This document shows, in pieces, positions 17,945-26,383 of a DNA stretch of 64,000 bases. Source of the DNA: SCTM01 sp965279655 (GTDB lineage: Bacteria > Pseudomonadota > Alphaproteobacteria > Rhodospirillales > Rhodospirillaceae); NCBI GenBank assembly GCA_965279655.1, contig OZ257255.1, positions 1,984,001 through 2,048,000 on the forward strand, given 5' to 3'. A model generated the notes under the pieces. It was not told where the DNA came from. It was given only the letters and a program-made list of their open reading frames with translations, and ran no database searches. Numbering within the stretch: position 1 is the first letter of the stretch; every line of letters starts with the position of its first letter. A program made the position numbers and the translations under genes.

Positions 17945-19429
17945 CTATGCCGCAGCTTTGGGAAGAATGAATTTCTTCACTGCGTCCTCAACGTTTGTAC
18001 CCTTGAAGAAATCAGGATTCATATCTGTGCGCATCGTAGCAACGTTTGTGAAGACGAAATCACGGAAGTCATCCTCAGTGACCAGCTCTCGCTCGACCAG
18101 TTCATATGCCTCGGCAACGATTTTGTTCATACGCTCGACGTCGAAGTGGCCGAGATCTGAACTGAATACCGCCTTCAGACGCGCGCCGAACGGATTGACC
18201 TTAGAATTGAACGCCGTGGCATTCGTCGGATCGTCTGCTTCACAACCGAAATAGAAATTCTTGACAAACAAGTCATAGATATCTTCGGGCTTTGTGATCC
18301 CGGAATCTTTCCATTCATCCACATCTTCATCAGGGACGCGATTGACGAAGGAAAAGCCGTATTTCACGTCAAACATGTCACCCACGTGCTTCTGGAAGCT
18401 CTCGGGGCCATACCTGCGAATGAAATCCTGAAGAGCGGGGCGGTCGTAGCTATCTGGATTCAGCTCGTCCATCGCCTCCTTGTTGCGCTTCACGTAGTGT
18501 CCAACAAGGTCAGAGTATAAACTGCAAGCCCACGCGACGCCGCACTCCAGGAAGCCCACCGACAGTTTTGGGAAACGTTTCGTTACCCCTGACATGATCA
18601 TTCCCTTGGCCATATGATGGTGGGCCTCGGCGAAGTGACCAATATGGTTGTAACAGAAGTTGCTGATGCTAGCGCGGCTGCCGTAACCCATTCCTTGGCC
18701 GTGAAATGTCGGAGTCACTTTTAACTCCATCATCTTCGCCCAGACCGGATCATAGTTGTAGGCGCTATCCATCACAAAGTTATCGAGCCACTTTGCGTGC
18801 GGATTGGCAGGCTCTCCAGGCTTATTGGCCGAGGGGATTGGGCGGAATACGCCATTCCCCATCATGATTGCCTTGTGCCCGCATTCCTTCACGACAAACT
18901 CAAGCTCTTCGATCGCCTCTTGCGGCGTGTTCATGTTGATGAGGGCAGCCGGCGTCATGTGACGCTCATAGCCTGCGAACACGTCCTTATAGAAAAGATT
19001 CAGGGCGCGAGTGGACGCCTTCCTCAGCTCTTCATCCTCCCAGAGAGGAAAGAACAACGCGATGCTCGGATACAGGATGGTGTAGTCGATGCCAAACTCT
19101 TCGAGGCGTTCTGCAAGCAGGCGCGGCAAAGTGGCTGTCGCACGATCGATAGTGTGCTTGGCGCGCACACCCCACCAGATGGGCCGCATTGTACGAGTAC
19201 GCTTACGTTCCGCCCAATCCATGTCGTACCAGTTGAAGCCCATCGTGGTGGAAAGGACCTTTTGGTAATGCTCCACCATTTTTGGACCGCCGACCTGACG
19301 CAGATAGTCGAAGTAGGTCGGAATAAACTCAACCACGTGCCCGTCTGTGTCGATCACCGGATAATTCAATTTTGCGCGGATCGCAGCACCCGGCGAAAGC
19401 GTGGACTTGGTATTCAGAGAGGCAGTCAT
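17945..19429 (-). CDS. Amidohydrolase-2 family metal-dependent hydrolase
   Basis: A 494-residue protein, longer than the usual 300-400 of COG2159. The N-terminal metal motif is VIDTDGHVVE, where the first His of HxH is replaced by Asp as in many decarboxylase-type members. Further family marks are GHFAEAHHHMAKGMI and FSSDLGHFD near the C-terminus. ATG at 19429 has AAAGG upstream; the frame also opens at 19444. Members hydrolyse C-C, amide or lactone bonds or decarboxylate aromatic/unsaturated acids. It precedes the COG3618 gene in the same operon and is divergent from the decayed dioxygenase gene. Confidence 0.85.
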   Translation of the reverse strand: MTASLNTKSTLSPGAAIRAKLNYPVIDTDGHVVEFIPTYFDYLRQVGGPKMVEHYQKVLSTTMGFNWYDMDWAERKRTRTMRPIWWGVRAKHTIDRATATLPRLLAERLEEFGIDYTILYPSIALFFPLWEDEELRKASTRALNLFYKDVFAGYERHMTPAALINMNTPQEAIEELEFVVKECGHKAIMMGNGVFRPIPSANKPGEPANPHAKWLDNFVMDSAYNYDPVWAKMMELKVTPTFHGQGMGYGSRASISNFCYNHIGHFAEAHHHMAKGMIMSGVTKRFPKLSVGFLECGVAWACSLYSDLVGHYVKRNKEAMDELNPDSYDRPALQDFIRRYGPESFQKHVGDMFDVKYGFSFVNRVPDEDVDEWKDSGITKPEDIYDLFVKNFYFGCEADDPTNATAFNSKVNPFGARLKAVFSSDLGHFDVERMNKIVAEAYELVERELVTEDDFRDFVFTNVATMRTDMNPDFFKGTNVEDAVKKFILPKAAA

Positions 19430-19738
19430 TAGGAAACCTTTCATTCTTCACGCGGACGCGCGCACAAACAATCTGGGTCAGGCAGTAGCATAGAAAGTCC
19501 CGTGGCAGGAGGCTCCGGTCCAATATCGAATTAATATAGAGAATTTACGTCTTGGGTATCACAGAGCCCCGTGACCGAAGGTTTTTCATATCGCTGTACG
19601 TAAGGTGATTTTCGACCTCTCCTGACCTCACATCCACCCCCGATCAAGGAGCATCGCACTCGTGATATGCCCCTCGTATCAGCTCTCAGCAAGTCCCTTC
19701 AAATCCATACCGCTTGCGGTACCCATTCGACGATGCCG
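19430..19738. other. Intergenic stretch upstream of amidohydrolase and pseudogene
   Basis: This 309-base stretch holds the promoter side of the minus-strand amidohydrolase operon, including the site at 19520. Its last 80 bases probably contain the degraded 5' end of the dioxygenase gene, but I cannot align them to any protein. No other coding or RNA signal is visible. Confidence 0.4.
19520..19539. promoter_or_regulatory. AT-rich site shared with 7483-7502
   Basis: CCAATATCGAATTAATATAG lies about 90 bases upstream of the amidohydrolase start at 19429 and matches the peroxiredoxin upstream site at 16 of 20 bases in the same orientation relative to the gene. It may be a promoter core or operator. 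Confidence 0.3.
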
Positions 19739-20300
19739 ATCGAGCACAACGCTATCAGCGGCATATCGAACGTAGGCGATACCGGTACAGTCGCGAAGCG
19801 TCAGCGCAAGCATCACTTATGAATATTGGCAATCAGTTCTGGCATACCCAATCTTGCCCACAGCGAGTTTTGGTTCCGATATTCGATTCTCGCGGCACGG
19901 ACCGCGCAAGTTGGGGAGGCGACACTGAGTTCGCAGACCTACGTTCGGCGTATGACACCCTTGATGAGCGCTCGAAGGCGTACATCGCAGATCGCACGGT
20001 CACTATCTATTCTGATACTAACCGCCTTTATCTAGGCATTGAAGAATCCGCGGAGGAACTTGTAACTCTCCCCCGGTGAAGTGGACTTTCGGGCCTACGC
20101 ATCCAGGTTCAGGCCGCGGTTATTTTTTGCGATATCAAAGCCTGCAAGATTTCTGGCTTGTCGGTGCCGGAAGGGCGCCCCTCATTTGGGACAATCGATC
20201 AGTTCTGCATCGGGGTCGACGCTTTTATCTCAGCGAGCGGCGCGAGATGCGACGGGTATCTACGCTGGACGACGCTCCGGCGATCGGGCGAGGCTCCGTT
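19739..20300 (+). pseudogene. Decayed TfdA/TauD-type 2-oxoglutarate dioxygenase
   Basis: Fragments of an alpha-ketoglutarate-dependent dioxygenase lie in different frames. Frame one (19739-19822) reads ISGISNVGDTG and stops. A second frame (to 20079) contains NIGNQFWHTQS and SWGGDTEFADLRSAYDTLDERSK, then stops at LVTLPR. A third (from 20079) contains FGPTHPGSGRG, LIWDNRSVLHRGRRF and LSERREMRRVSTLDD. Intact relatives have WHTDSSF, where H and D bind iron; here D is Q, so a metal ligand is lost as well. The stretch between THPGSGR and WDNR is tens of codons shorter than in relatives, consistent with an internal deletion. The gene is dead, with frameshifts, a stop and a deletion. Confidence 0.85.
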
Positions 20301-20365
20301 CCACGCGATCTGACCAACGGTCGCGAGGCAGCCGCCCCCTGGGAGCAAGCCGCTTAATCCGGCTC

Positions 20366-20403
20366 AAAAAAAGGGCTTGGAGAGTCGATGCTCTCCAAGC
20401 CCT
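20366..20403 (-). terminator. Strong intrinsic terminator of the TonB receptor gene
   Basis: Perfect 13-bp stem AGGGCTTGGAGAG / CTCTCCAAGCCCT with a 6-base loop. Read on the minus strand it is followed by seven T residues (A-tract at 20366-20372 on plus), 33 bases after the TonB receptor stop codon. This is the clearest Rho-independent terminator in the window. Confidence 0.93.
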
Positions 20404-20435
20404 GTAACGAAGGCGGCTGGTCCCTACTCTAGGAT

Positions 20436-22601
20436 CTAGAACGCATACTTGGCGTTGATGCCGACCTCTAGCGGAGGAGCATACGTCGCCTCGAAGGCAT
20501 TGGTACCTGTAATCGCACCGCCGTAGACGGCGTTATTTGTCAGGTTCTTGCCGTAGATTCCAAACCGGAAATTTGAATCGGCGGGACGATAGCCGATTTG
20601 CGCGTTGAGGTTAGCATAAGCCTTCTGCTCAATAATCCCAGTGATCTCCTCGAGAAACTTGCCGGAGTAGTACACAGTGACGGCGGCATCTACCGCGCCG
20701 CTATCCACCGCGTGATCGTAAGACAAGGTCACGCTCGCTGACGTTTCTGGAGCTCTTATGACACGCCGATTATTTGCGCTGAACGTCGTGCGCTGAAACG
20801 TACCGTTGGGATTTCGCACGGGGATGTAGCCCGCGGCAGTAGCGTAATTCAGGTACTTCGCGGTGGGCAACCACTCAGCGTTCGCACGAATCTTCCACTC
20901 CTCGTTAATTGAAAACGCAAAATCAAAGTCTACACCAGTAAATTTCGCGTCAGCACTCTGGAATACGGTCCGAGTTCCCGTGAACACAGGGATCTGGAGA
21001 CGGTTGTAGTTGTAGTGGAATACGGAGACGTTGGCATAGACCGACGAGCTTGCGTACTTCGCGCCGACTTCGAATGCATGATTCTTCGTTCCCGGTAGGA
21101 AGTTTCCGTTGTTCAGGGCTCCACCCAGCCCAGCACGGAATCCTTCGCTATAGGTCGCATAAATATTCATGTCTGAGCTAAATGAATACTGAAGCGAGAA
21201 GCGCGGTGTCGTTCCTTTGAATGGATCACGCGAACGAACGATAGCGGTCGCTACATTTCGGTTCGTCAGATCGACGATCTCGTGTGTATAGCGAATGCCG
21301 GCAATAGCCTTCAGGTTATCTGTGATCTTGTAGTAGGCCTCGGCGTAGGCAGCATATGAATGCTTATCGATGTACGAAAGGTTCGCAGGGATGCCGCCGT
21401 TAACCGTACCGTTGTTGTCGGTGAAAGCACTGTAGTAGAAGAGACCGGCGACAAAGCTGAATGGTCCGAAATCACGAGACAGAAAATTCAACTCCTGCTG
21501 AACTTCATCTGTTGCCGTGATCATGGTGTAAGAAACACAGACACCCGCCGCGATAGCCGTAGGCGGACAGTATGCCGCGTCGACGTCCACGCCGTTGTTG
21601 TTTGCTGTTCGCGTATACGCTGTGAGCGAGCTCAGCGTACCAAGAGAGAAATCGAGCGAAGCATTAACTGAACCGCCATAGTTTTTTGCGACGCCATGAA
21701 TGAAGCCGGGATCGTAGACCGTATGCCACGGCTGAGTGGACCACAGCGCCCCAGGATATTGAGAGGCAGCGGTCAAGCCATTCACTGCGACAAAGGCAAC
21801 GCCGGTCGGATTCTGCGCCCTATTGAAGAAGCCTGTGGCCGTTACTTTGAAATTGTCGCTGGGCGTAAATAGCAACTTCGCTCGCGTCGACCAAAACCGA
21901 TTCTCAGCCGTTCGCTTACCTGTTTGATCGTTCGTAATGTACCCTTGTACCCAGTTGTAGCTCGCGGAGAGGCTTGCAGCGACCTTATCCTCGGAGATCG
22001 GACCAGAGACGAAGCCGTTAAACTTCTCATGCAGCGAAGATCTGCTTAGGCCCGCGCCAGGAAACAAGCCGCTATCAAAGCTAACACTCGCGGTTGGCGT
22101 GAAGCTGGGCGCCTTCGTAAAAATCTTAATTGCGCCGCCAGTGGCATTCCGGCCAAACAGCGTTCCTTGCGGTCCTTTAATGACTTCGAGACGGTCAAGG
22201 TCGGGAAGGTCATTCGCCACGACAACCTGCGCGGCTTGATAAACCCCATCGACATAGAGGGAGTTTTCATTCTCGCTATAGCCGGAACTTGTATGGGCGC
22301 TCACGCCGCGGATGGCTGGAATGGTGATATTTCCCTGCCCGCTTGGCGTGAAGCCCGAAACAGCGGTGTTCAGGTCGTTGACCGAGGTAGCACCGCTCCG
22401 AGCAAGATCGGTGCCCGAGATTGCGTTAATCGTAACCGGTACATCGATGAGCCGCTCCACGCGCTGCTGCGTCGTAACGACAATTTCTTCCAGGAGACCC
22501 GGCCCAACGTTTTCCGTCGGCTGCTGAGCATAAGCGGATGCGGAAATCGCCAAAGCCGTCGAGATCGCAAGGATGCTTGTGGAGTGATGAAGTGAGCGCA
22601 T
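20436..22601 (-). CDS. TonB-dependent outer-membrane receptor
   Basis: A 721-residue receptor. Start at ATG 22601, preceded by a G-rich ribosome-binding site; the longer frame to 22673 is unlikely. A Sec signal (about residues 1-25, ending ASAYAQ) is followed by a TonB-box-like LEEIVVTTQQR, a plug domain with IPAIRGVS, SLYVDGVYQ and KGPQGTLFGRNATGGAI, and a beta-barrel ending in an aromatic residue (KYAF). It imports a large or scarce substrate across the outer membrane with TonB energy. It closely resembles the second receptor at 58810. Its own strong terminator ends the transcript. Likely ligand: the hydrophobic substrate degraded by the surrounding enzymes (inference). Confidence 0.95.
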   Translation of the reverse strand: MRSLHHSTSILAISTALAISASAYAQQPTENVGPGLLEEIVVTTQQRVERLIDVPVTINAISGTDLARSGATSVNDLNTAVSGFTPSGQGNITIPAIRGVSAHTSSGYSENENSLYVDGVYQAAQVVVANDLPDLDRLEVIKGPQGTLFGRNATGGAIKIFTKAPSFTPTASVSFDSGLFPGAGLSRSSLHEKFNGFVSGPISEDKVAASLSASYNWVQGYITNDQTGKRTAENRFWSTRAKLLFTPSDNFKVTATGFFNRAQNPTGVAFVAVNGLTAASQYPGALWSTQPWHTVYDPGFIHGVAKNYGGSVNASLDFSLGTLSSLTAYTRTANNNGVDVDAAYCPPTAIAAGVCVSYTMITATDEVQQELNFLSRDFGPFSFVAGLFYYSAFTDNNGTVNGGIPANLSYIDKHSYAAYAEAYYKITDNLKAIAGIRYTHEIVDLTNRNVATAIVRSRDPFKGTTPRFSLQYSFSSDMNIYATYSEGFRAGLGGALNNGNFLPGTKNHAFEVGAKYASSSVYANVSVFHYNYNRLQIPVFTGTRTVFQSADAKFTGVDFDFAFSINEEWKIRANAEWLPTAKYLNYATAAGYIPVRNPNGTFQRTTFSANNRRVIRAPETSASVTLSYDHAVDSGAVDAAVTVYYSGKFLEEITGIIEQKAYANLNAQIGYRPADSNFRFGIYGKNLTNNAVYGGAITGTNAFEATYAPPLEVGINAKYAF

Positions 22602-22865
22602 AGGTCCCCCCCCTAATGATGCGTTCCCAGGATGCGGCGTAGCAACCACATCGGAACAGCCTATTCGGCACATGCCGAGGGGGACTAATATTTATATGCT
22701 CACACGTTATACGTTTTGCTGTGCGTGCTGACAGATCGTCAAGTGGCGACAGCAGCGGGCTACGAGGCACACGGGAGATCGCGAACGCCGCGAGAATGGA
22801 AACGAGGAGAGCTACGTAAGCACTCGTCTTCTATCTCACGCCCGACGGCACGCTCCCTGTTCGCA

Positions 22866-23549
22866 TCACAGATGTCCCGTGATTGGAATGAGTGTTCCTG
22901 TGATCGCGGCGGCGGATTCCGACGTCAAGAATCCAATAAGATTGGCAATGTCGAAAGGATTTACCCACTTTGCAAAATCCGCGTCCGGCATATCTGCCCG
23001 ATTTTGGGGTGTGTCAATAATTGACGGAAGAACCGCATTTACCGAAATCCTGCCCTTCCACTCGTCGGCAAGAGCCTCTGTCAGACGATGTACGGCGGCC
23101 TTACTGGCCGTATAAGACCCCATGCCGTCCTTGGCATGCAGCGCCGCAAAGGCTCCCATATTAATTATGCGCGCTTGCCGGGATTCAAGCAGAGCTGGAA
23201 TGGCGGCCTTACAGGTCGTGAAGGCGGTCATGACATTTAGCTCGTACAGGGTACGCCATGTATCACCGTCGCCATCACGAACCCGTTCCCACTTAAAGCC
23301 GCCAGCAAGGTTAATAAGGAAATCAATCTGGCCGAATTTCTCGATGACCCTGCGTATGCAGATATTTGCTTGGCCTTCATCCGCTAGATTCTGGCGTCCC
23401 AGGAATAGCACATCCGGCCGAAACGCCGCCCGCGCGTTTTCCGCGAGATCGATCGCAGCCACTTGGACACCGCGGTCACTAAAATAACTGACCACAGCTG
23501 AACCGAGCGTTCCGCAAGCTCCTGTAATCGCGGCCACCCGTCGTTGCAT
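22866..23549 (-). CDS. Short-chain dehydrogenase/reductase
   Basis: A 227-residue SDR, slightly short. Cofactor motif TGACGTLGSA (TGxxxxxG variant) at residues 9-18, NLAGGF in place of NAG, a weak serine region (NMGAFAALHAKDGMG) and SYTASK as the active site. The catalytic serine position reads Gly/Ala-rich, so activity may differ from classical members. It lies between the molybdenum hydroxylase operon and the TonB receptor, all on the minus strand, with 81 bases to the upstream gene and about 260 to the receptor start. Confidence 0.82.
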   Translation of the reverse strand: MQRRVAAITGACGTLGSAVVSYFSDRGVQVAAIDLAENARAAFRPDVLFLGRQNLADEGQANICIRRVIEKFGQIDFLINLAGGFKWERVRDGDGDTWRTLYELNVMTAFTTCKAAIPALLESRQARIINMGAFAALHAKDGMGSYTASKAAVHRLTEALADEWKGRISVNAVLPSIIDTPQNRADMPDADFAKWVNPFDIANLIGFLTSESAAAITGTLIPITGHL

Positions 23550-23630
23550 GATTAAACAATCCTCATCCCAGATATTCGTTAGGACAGAGTCTTATAGCTC
23601 CGTCCGCTCTTCTTCGGGCAGGAGAGCGTC

Positions 23631-25823
23631 TCAGGCAGCCAGCGAGGCTTTGACCCTTGCGGGCGAAAGCGGAAGTTCCCGGAGCCGTTTGCCAGTTAAC
23701 CGATAGAAAGCATTGCCGATGCAGGGCGCAACTAAAGGCAACGCCGCCTCCCCTACACCGGTCGGAGGATTGTCGGTCTGAACGATCTGAATATCGATTT
23801 CAGGAATATCTTCCATGCGGAGAACTTGATAGTCGTGGAAGTTCGATTGCATGACGCGACCACCGTTCACCGTAATCTGTTCTTTAAGCGCCTGGCTCAG
23901 GCCGAAGATGATATTGCCTTCCGTCTGCGCAAGGACCGTATCGGGATTCACCGCGATCCCGGGGTCGATACTCACCCAGACGCGATGTACTCTTATTTTT
24001 CCGGTGTTCCGATCGATCGAAATGTCGCAGGCCATGGCGATATAGGATTCTACAATTCGACCGCAAGCAAAGCCCAGCGCATGGCCTTCGGGCGAGGTCC
24101 CGGACCAATTCGCACGTCGCGCTGTCTCCCGGATCACCGCGGTAGAACGCAGGTCGCTCGCGAGTAATTTCAAGCGAAATTCGACAGGGTCCGTCTTCTG
24201 ACTAGCCGCCAGTTCGTCGATAAAGCATTCCACCGCGAACTTGTTGTACCCAGCGCCAATGGCACGCCATGCGCTTAGCCCCATTCCGCGCTTCTCTCGA
24301 TGATAGGTAATGCTCTGGTTCGCGATGTCGTACGAATGCTTGGCACCCTCGACGAGCAGGACATCAATTCCGCGCGCTTCCGCCAACGCCGCCTCTCCAA
24401 GACGATAGGCTTGAATGGACTCGCCTACGATCCGATGACGCCAAGCAAAAAGTGATCCATCCGAATCATATGCCGCTTCTAAGCGATGGGCGGTCATGGG
24501 CCGCAACTTCGCTGATTGAACGTCCTGCTCTCGCGGCCATATGAGCTTAGCCGGACGCTTCACGAGTTTTGCAAGTTCAATAGCCTCAGGCAGGTGATCC
24601 GCCGTGCTGCGCCGACCAAAGCCCCCTCCGAGATAGCATAAATTGAGCTTTATTTTCTCAGGCCTCGTTTTCAGGAGTCCTGCTGCGCTCATCACCATCG
24701 CCGTAGGCCCTTGTGTGCCCGCCCAGATTTCCGCGCTATCGCCGTCGGCACCCACCGCCACGGTGATGTTCATCGGTTCCATCTGAGCATGGTAGATGTA
24801 GTCTGAACTGTAGTTAGCACTTACGATTGTCGAGGCAGAATGAAAGGCGCTATCAGCATCACCCACGGCAAGATAGGTCGCGCCATGATCGCTCTGATCC
24901 GCAGCACGCGCGCGAAACTCCTGTAGGCCGGCGTCACTATTGTAGGCGGTTGTGGGATTCGCAGACCACGTGACGCGTATTGCGCGTCGCGCCTCGAAAA
25001 CGGCCTCAACGCTCTCGCCAACCACGCCTACCGCTTTAGCTAACGTGGTTATAAGTGTTACCCCGCGAATAGCTCGGGCCGCCGCGTCATCCACGGCGAG
25101 AGGCCGACTCCCTTCAACCGGCCCGCGTAAAACAGTGGCGTAAACCATACCGGGTATCTGCACATCGATCGCATAGAGCGCAGCTCCCGTCGTCTTGGCG
25201 TGCACGTCAAGACGCGCAACCGACTTCCCAACGATCCGGTAGTCGGATGATTTCTTAAGGTCAGATTTTCCCGCAACCGGAATGATTGCCGGCACCTCAG
25301 CGAATGCAGCTATCTCTCTATAGGTCAGCTTCCGCTCGCTCTTCGTATGTAAGACTGCACTTGGCTCCGTCGTGACTTCCGCCGCAGGCACACGCCAGGC
25401 GTCGGCGGCCGCTTGCATCAAGACACGCCGAATCGCAGCACCCTGAAGCCGCAGCTTATCCCAATAGCCACTGACAGCACGGCTGCCCACCGTCAGCAAA
25501 ATCCCACCGAGTTGGGGGTTACCGTAAATGGCCGCGTCCGGGGGCGGCTCAAAGGTTTTCACGTCCTTCCAATCCGCGTCCAGTTCCTCCGCCAGTATCA
25601 TGGCTAACGCCGTCCGGGAGCCTTGTCCCATTTCTGCGGTAGGAACTGCCAACGAAATCACGCCGTCGGCACCGATCCGCACCCACGCACCGATTTCCTT
25701 TGATAACTCGCCCGCGGGCATCTCTGCGGCTGTTGCTCGAGATAGGCACGCTGTGAATGTGAGGCCAATCACTTGTCCAATAAGCGTACGCCGCGCAATC
25801 ACTGTCAGTTCCATTTCGGACAT
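23631..25823 (-). CDS. Molybdenum hydroxylase large subunit (isoquinoline 1-oxidoreductase beta-like)
   Basis: A 730-residue molybdopterin-binding subunit of the xanthine dehydrogenase family, subgroup with an N-terminal signal (IorB, aldehyde dehydrogenases). The N-terminus ARRTLIGQVIGLTFTACL resembles a twin-arginine signal. The chain then shows GADGVISLAVPTAEMGQGSRTAL, EELDADW and, at the C-terminal end, PPTGVGEAALPLVAP, whose Glu is the catalytic base of the family. It hydroxylates N-heterocycles or oxidises aldehydes with water as oxygen source. The [2Fe-2S] subunit gene precedes it by 10 bases. No third cytochrome subunit and no molybdenum-cofactor maturation genes are nearby. Confidence 0.9.
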   Translation of the reverse strand: MSEMELTVIARRTLIGQVIGLTFTACLSRATAAEMPAGELSKEIGAWVRIGADGVISLAVPTAEMGQGSRTALAMILAEELDADWKDVKTFEPPPDAAIYGNPQLGGILLTVGSRAVSGYWDKLRLQGAAIRRVLMQAAADAWRVPAAEVTTEPSAVLHTKSERKLTYREIAAFAEVPAIIPVAGKSDLKKSSDYRIVGKSVARLDVHAKTTGAALYAIDVQIPGMVYATVLRGPVEGSRPLAVDDAAARAIRGVTLITTLAKAVGVVGESVEAVFEARRAIRVTWSANPTTAYNSDAGLQEFRARAADQSDHGATYLAVGDADSAFHSASTIVSANYSSDYIYHAQMEPMNITVAVGADGDSAEIWAGTQGPTAMVMSAAGLLKTRPEKIKLNLCYLGGGFGRRSTADHLPEAIELAKLVKRPAKLIWPREQDVQSAKLRPMTAHRLEAAYDSDGSLFAWRHRIVGESIQAYRLGEAALAEARGIDVLLVEGAKHSYDIANQSITYHREKRGMGLSAWRAIGAGYNKFAVECFIDELAASQKTDPVEFRLKLLASDLRSTAVIRETARRANWSGTSPEGHALGFACGRIVESYIAMACDISIDRNTGKIRVHRVWVSIDPGIAVNPDTVLAQTEGNIIFGLSQALKEQITVNGGRVMQSNFHDYQVLRMEDIPEIDIQIVQTDNPPTGVGEAALPLVAPCIGNAFYRLTGKRLRELPLSPARVKASLAA

Positions 25824-25833
25824 CGTCTCACTA

Positions 25834-26292
25834 TCACGTGCTGGTGGCCGCGCTCTCGATCGCTCGTAGGATGCGCGGATAGGTACCGCAGCGGCAAATG
25901 ACGCCGTTCATGTGCTTGATGATCTCTTCTCGACTTGGCTGTTTATTTTTCGCGAGAAGTTCCGCCGCCTGCATGATCTGACCTGATTGACAGTAACCGC
26001 ACTGTGGCACTTGGAATTTGATCCATGCCTGCTGCAAAGGGTGATTGCCGTCGGAGGAAAGACCTTCAATCGTGGTGACGGTCTTGCCCACGACTTTGCC
26101 GACCGGCATGCGGCAGGAACGGACTGCCGTGCCGTTAACGTGCACGGTACATGCGCCGCAAAGTGCAATGCCGCAGCCGTACTTTGTGCCTGTCAGTTTG
26201 ACGTGTTCGCGTAAGACCCAAAGAAGAGGGGCATCCGCCGATACCGCGAGATCTAATGGTTCGCCATTTAGCACGAAGGAAATACTTCCCAT
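25834..26292 (-). CDS. Molybdenum hydroxylase [2Fe-2S] subunit
   Basis: A 152-residue small subunit with two iron-sulfur clusters. The plant-type [2Fe-2S] motif is YGCGIALCGACTVHVNG (about residues 38-54), and the C-terminal alpha-helical cluster motif has CGYCQSGQIM and ICRCGTYPRI. It carries electrons from the Mo centre of the subunit encoded immediately downstream. No signal peptide, so the complex could be exported by hitchhiking on the large subunit's twin-arginine signal, as known for this family. The pair sits directly downstream of the P450 gene on the minus strand. Confidence 0.94.
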   Translation of the reverse strand: MGSISFVLNGEPLDLAVSADAPLLWVLREHVKLTGTKYGCGIALCGACTVHVNGTAVRSCRMPVGKVVGKTVTTIEGLSSDGNHPLQQAWIKFQVPQCGYCQSGQIMQAAELLAKNKQPSREEIIKHMNGVICRCGTYPRILRAIESAATST

Positions 26293-26383
26293 GCCATACC
26301 CCTAACGCCTTGCTCCCTGCTCCCTAACAAGATCAGCTATCGGCATTCATCTCGGAATGCCTCGCTGAAATCTCTAAATCAGG

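Noticed and set aside
20079..20357. 93-codon open frame as an independent small gene
   Set aside because: Its sequence matches the C-terminal part of TfdA-type dioxygenases (WDNR, HRGRRF), so it is a fragment of the decayed gene.
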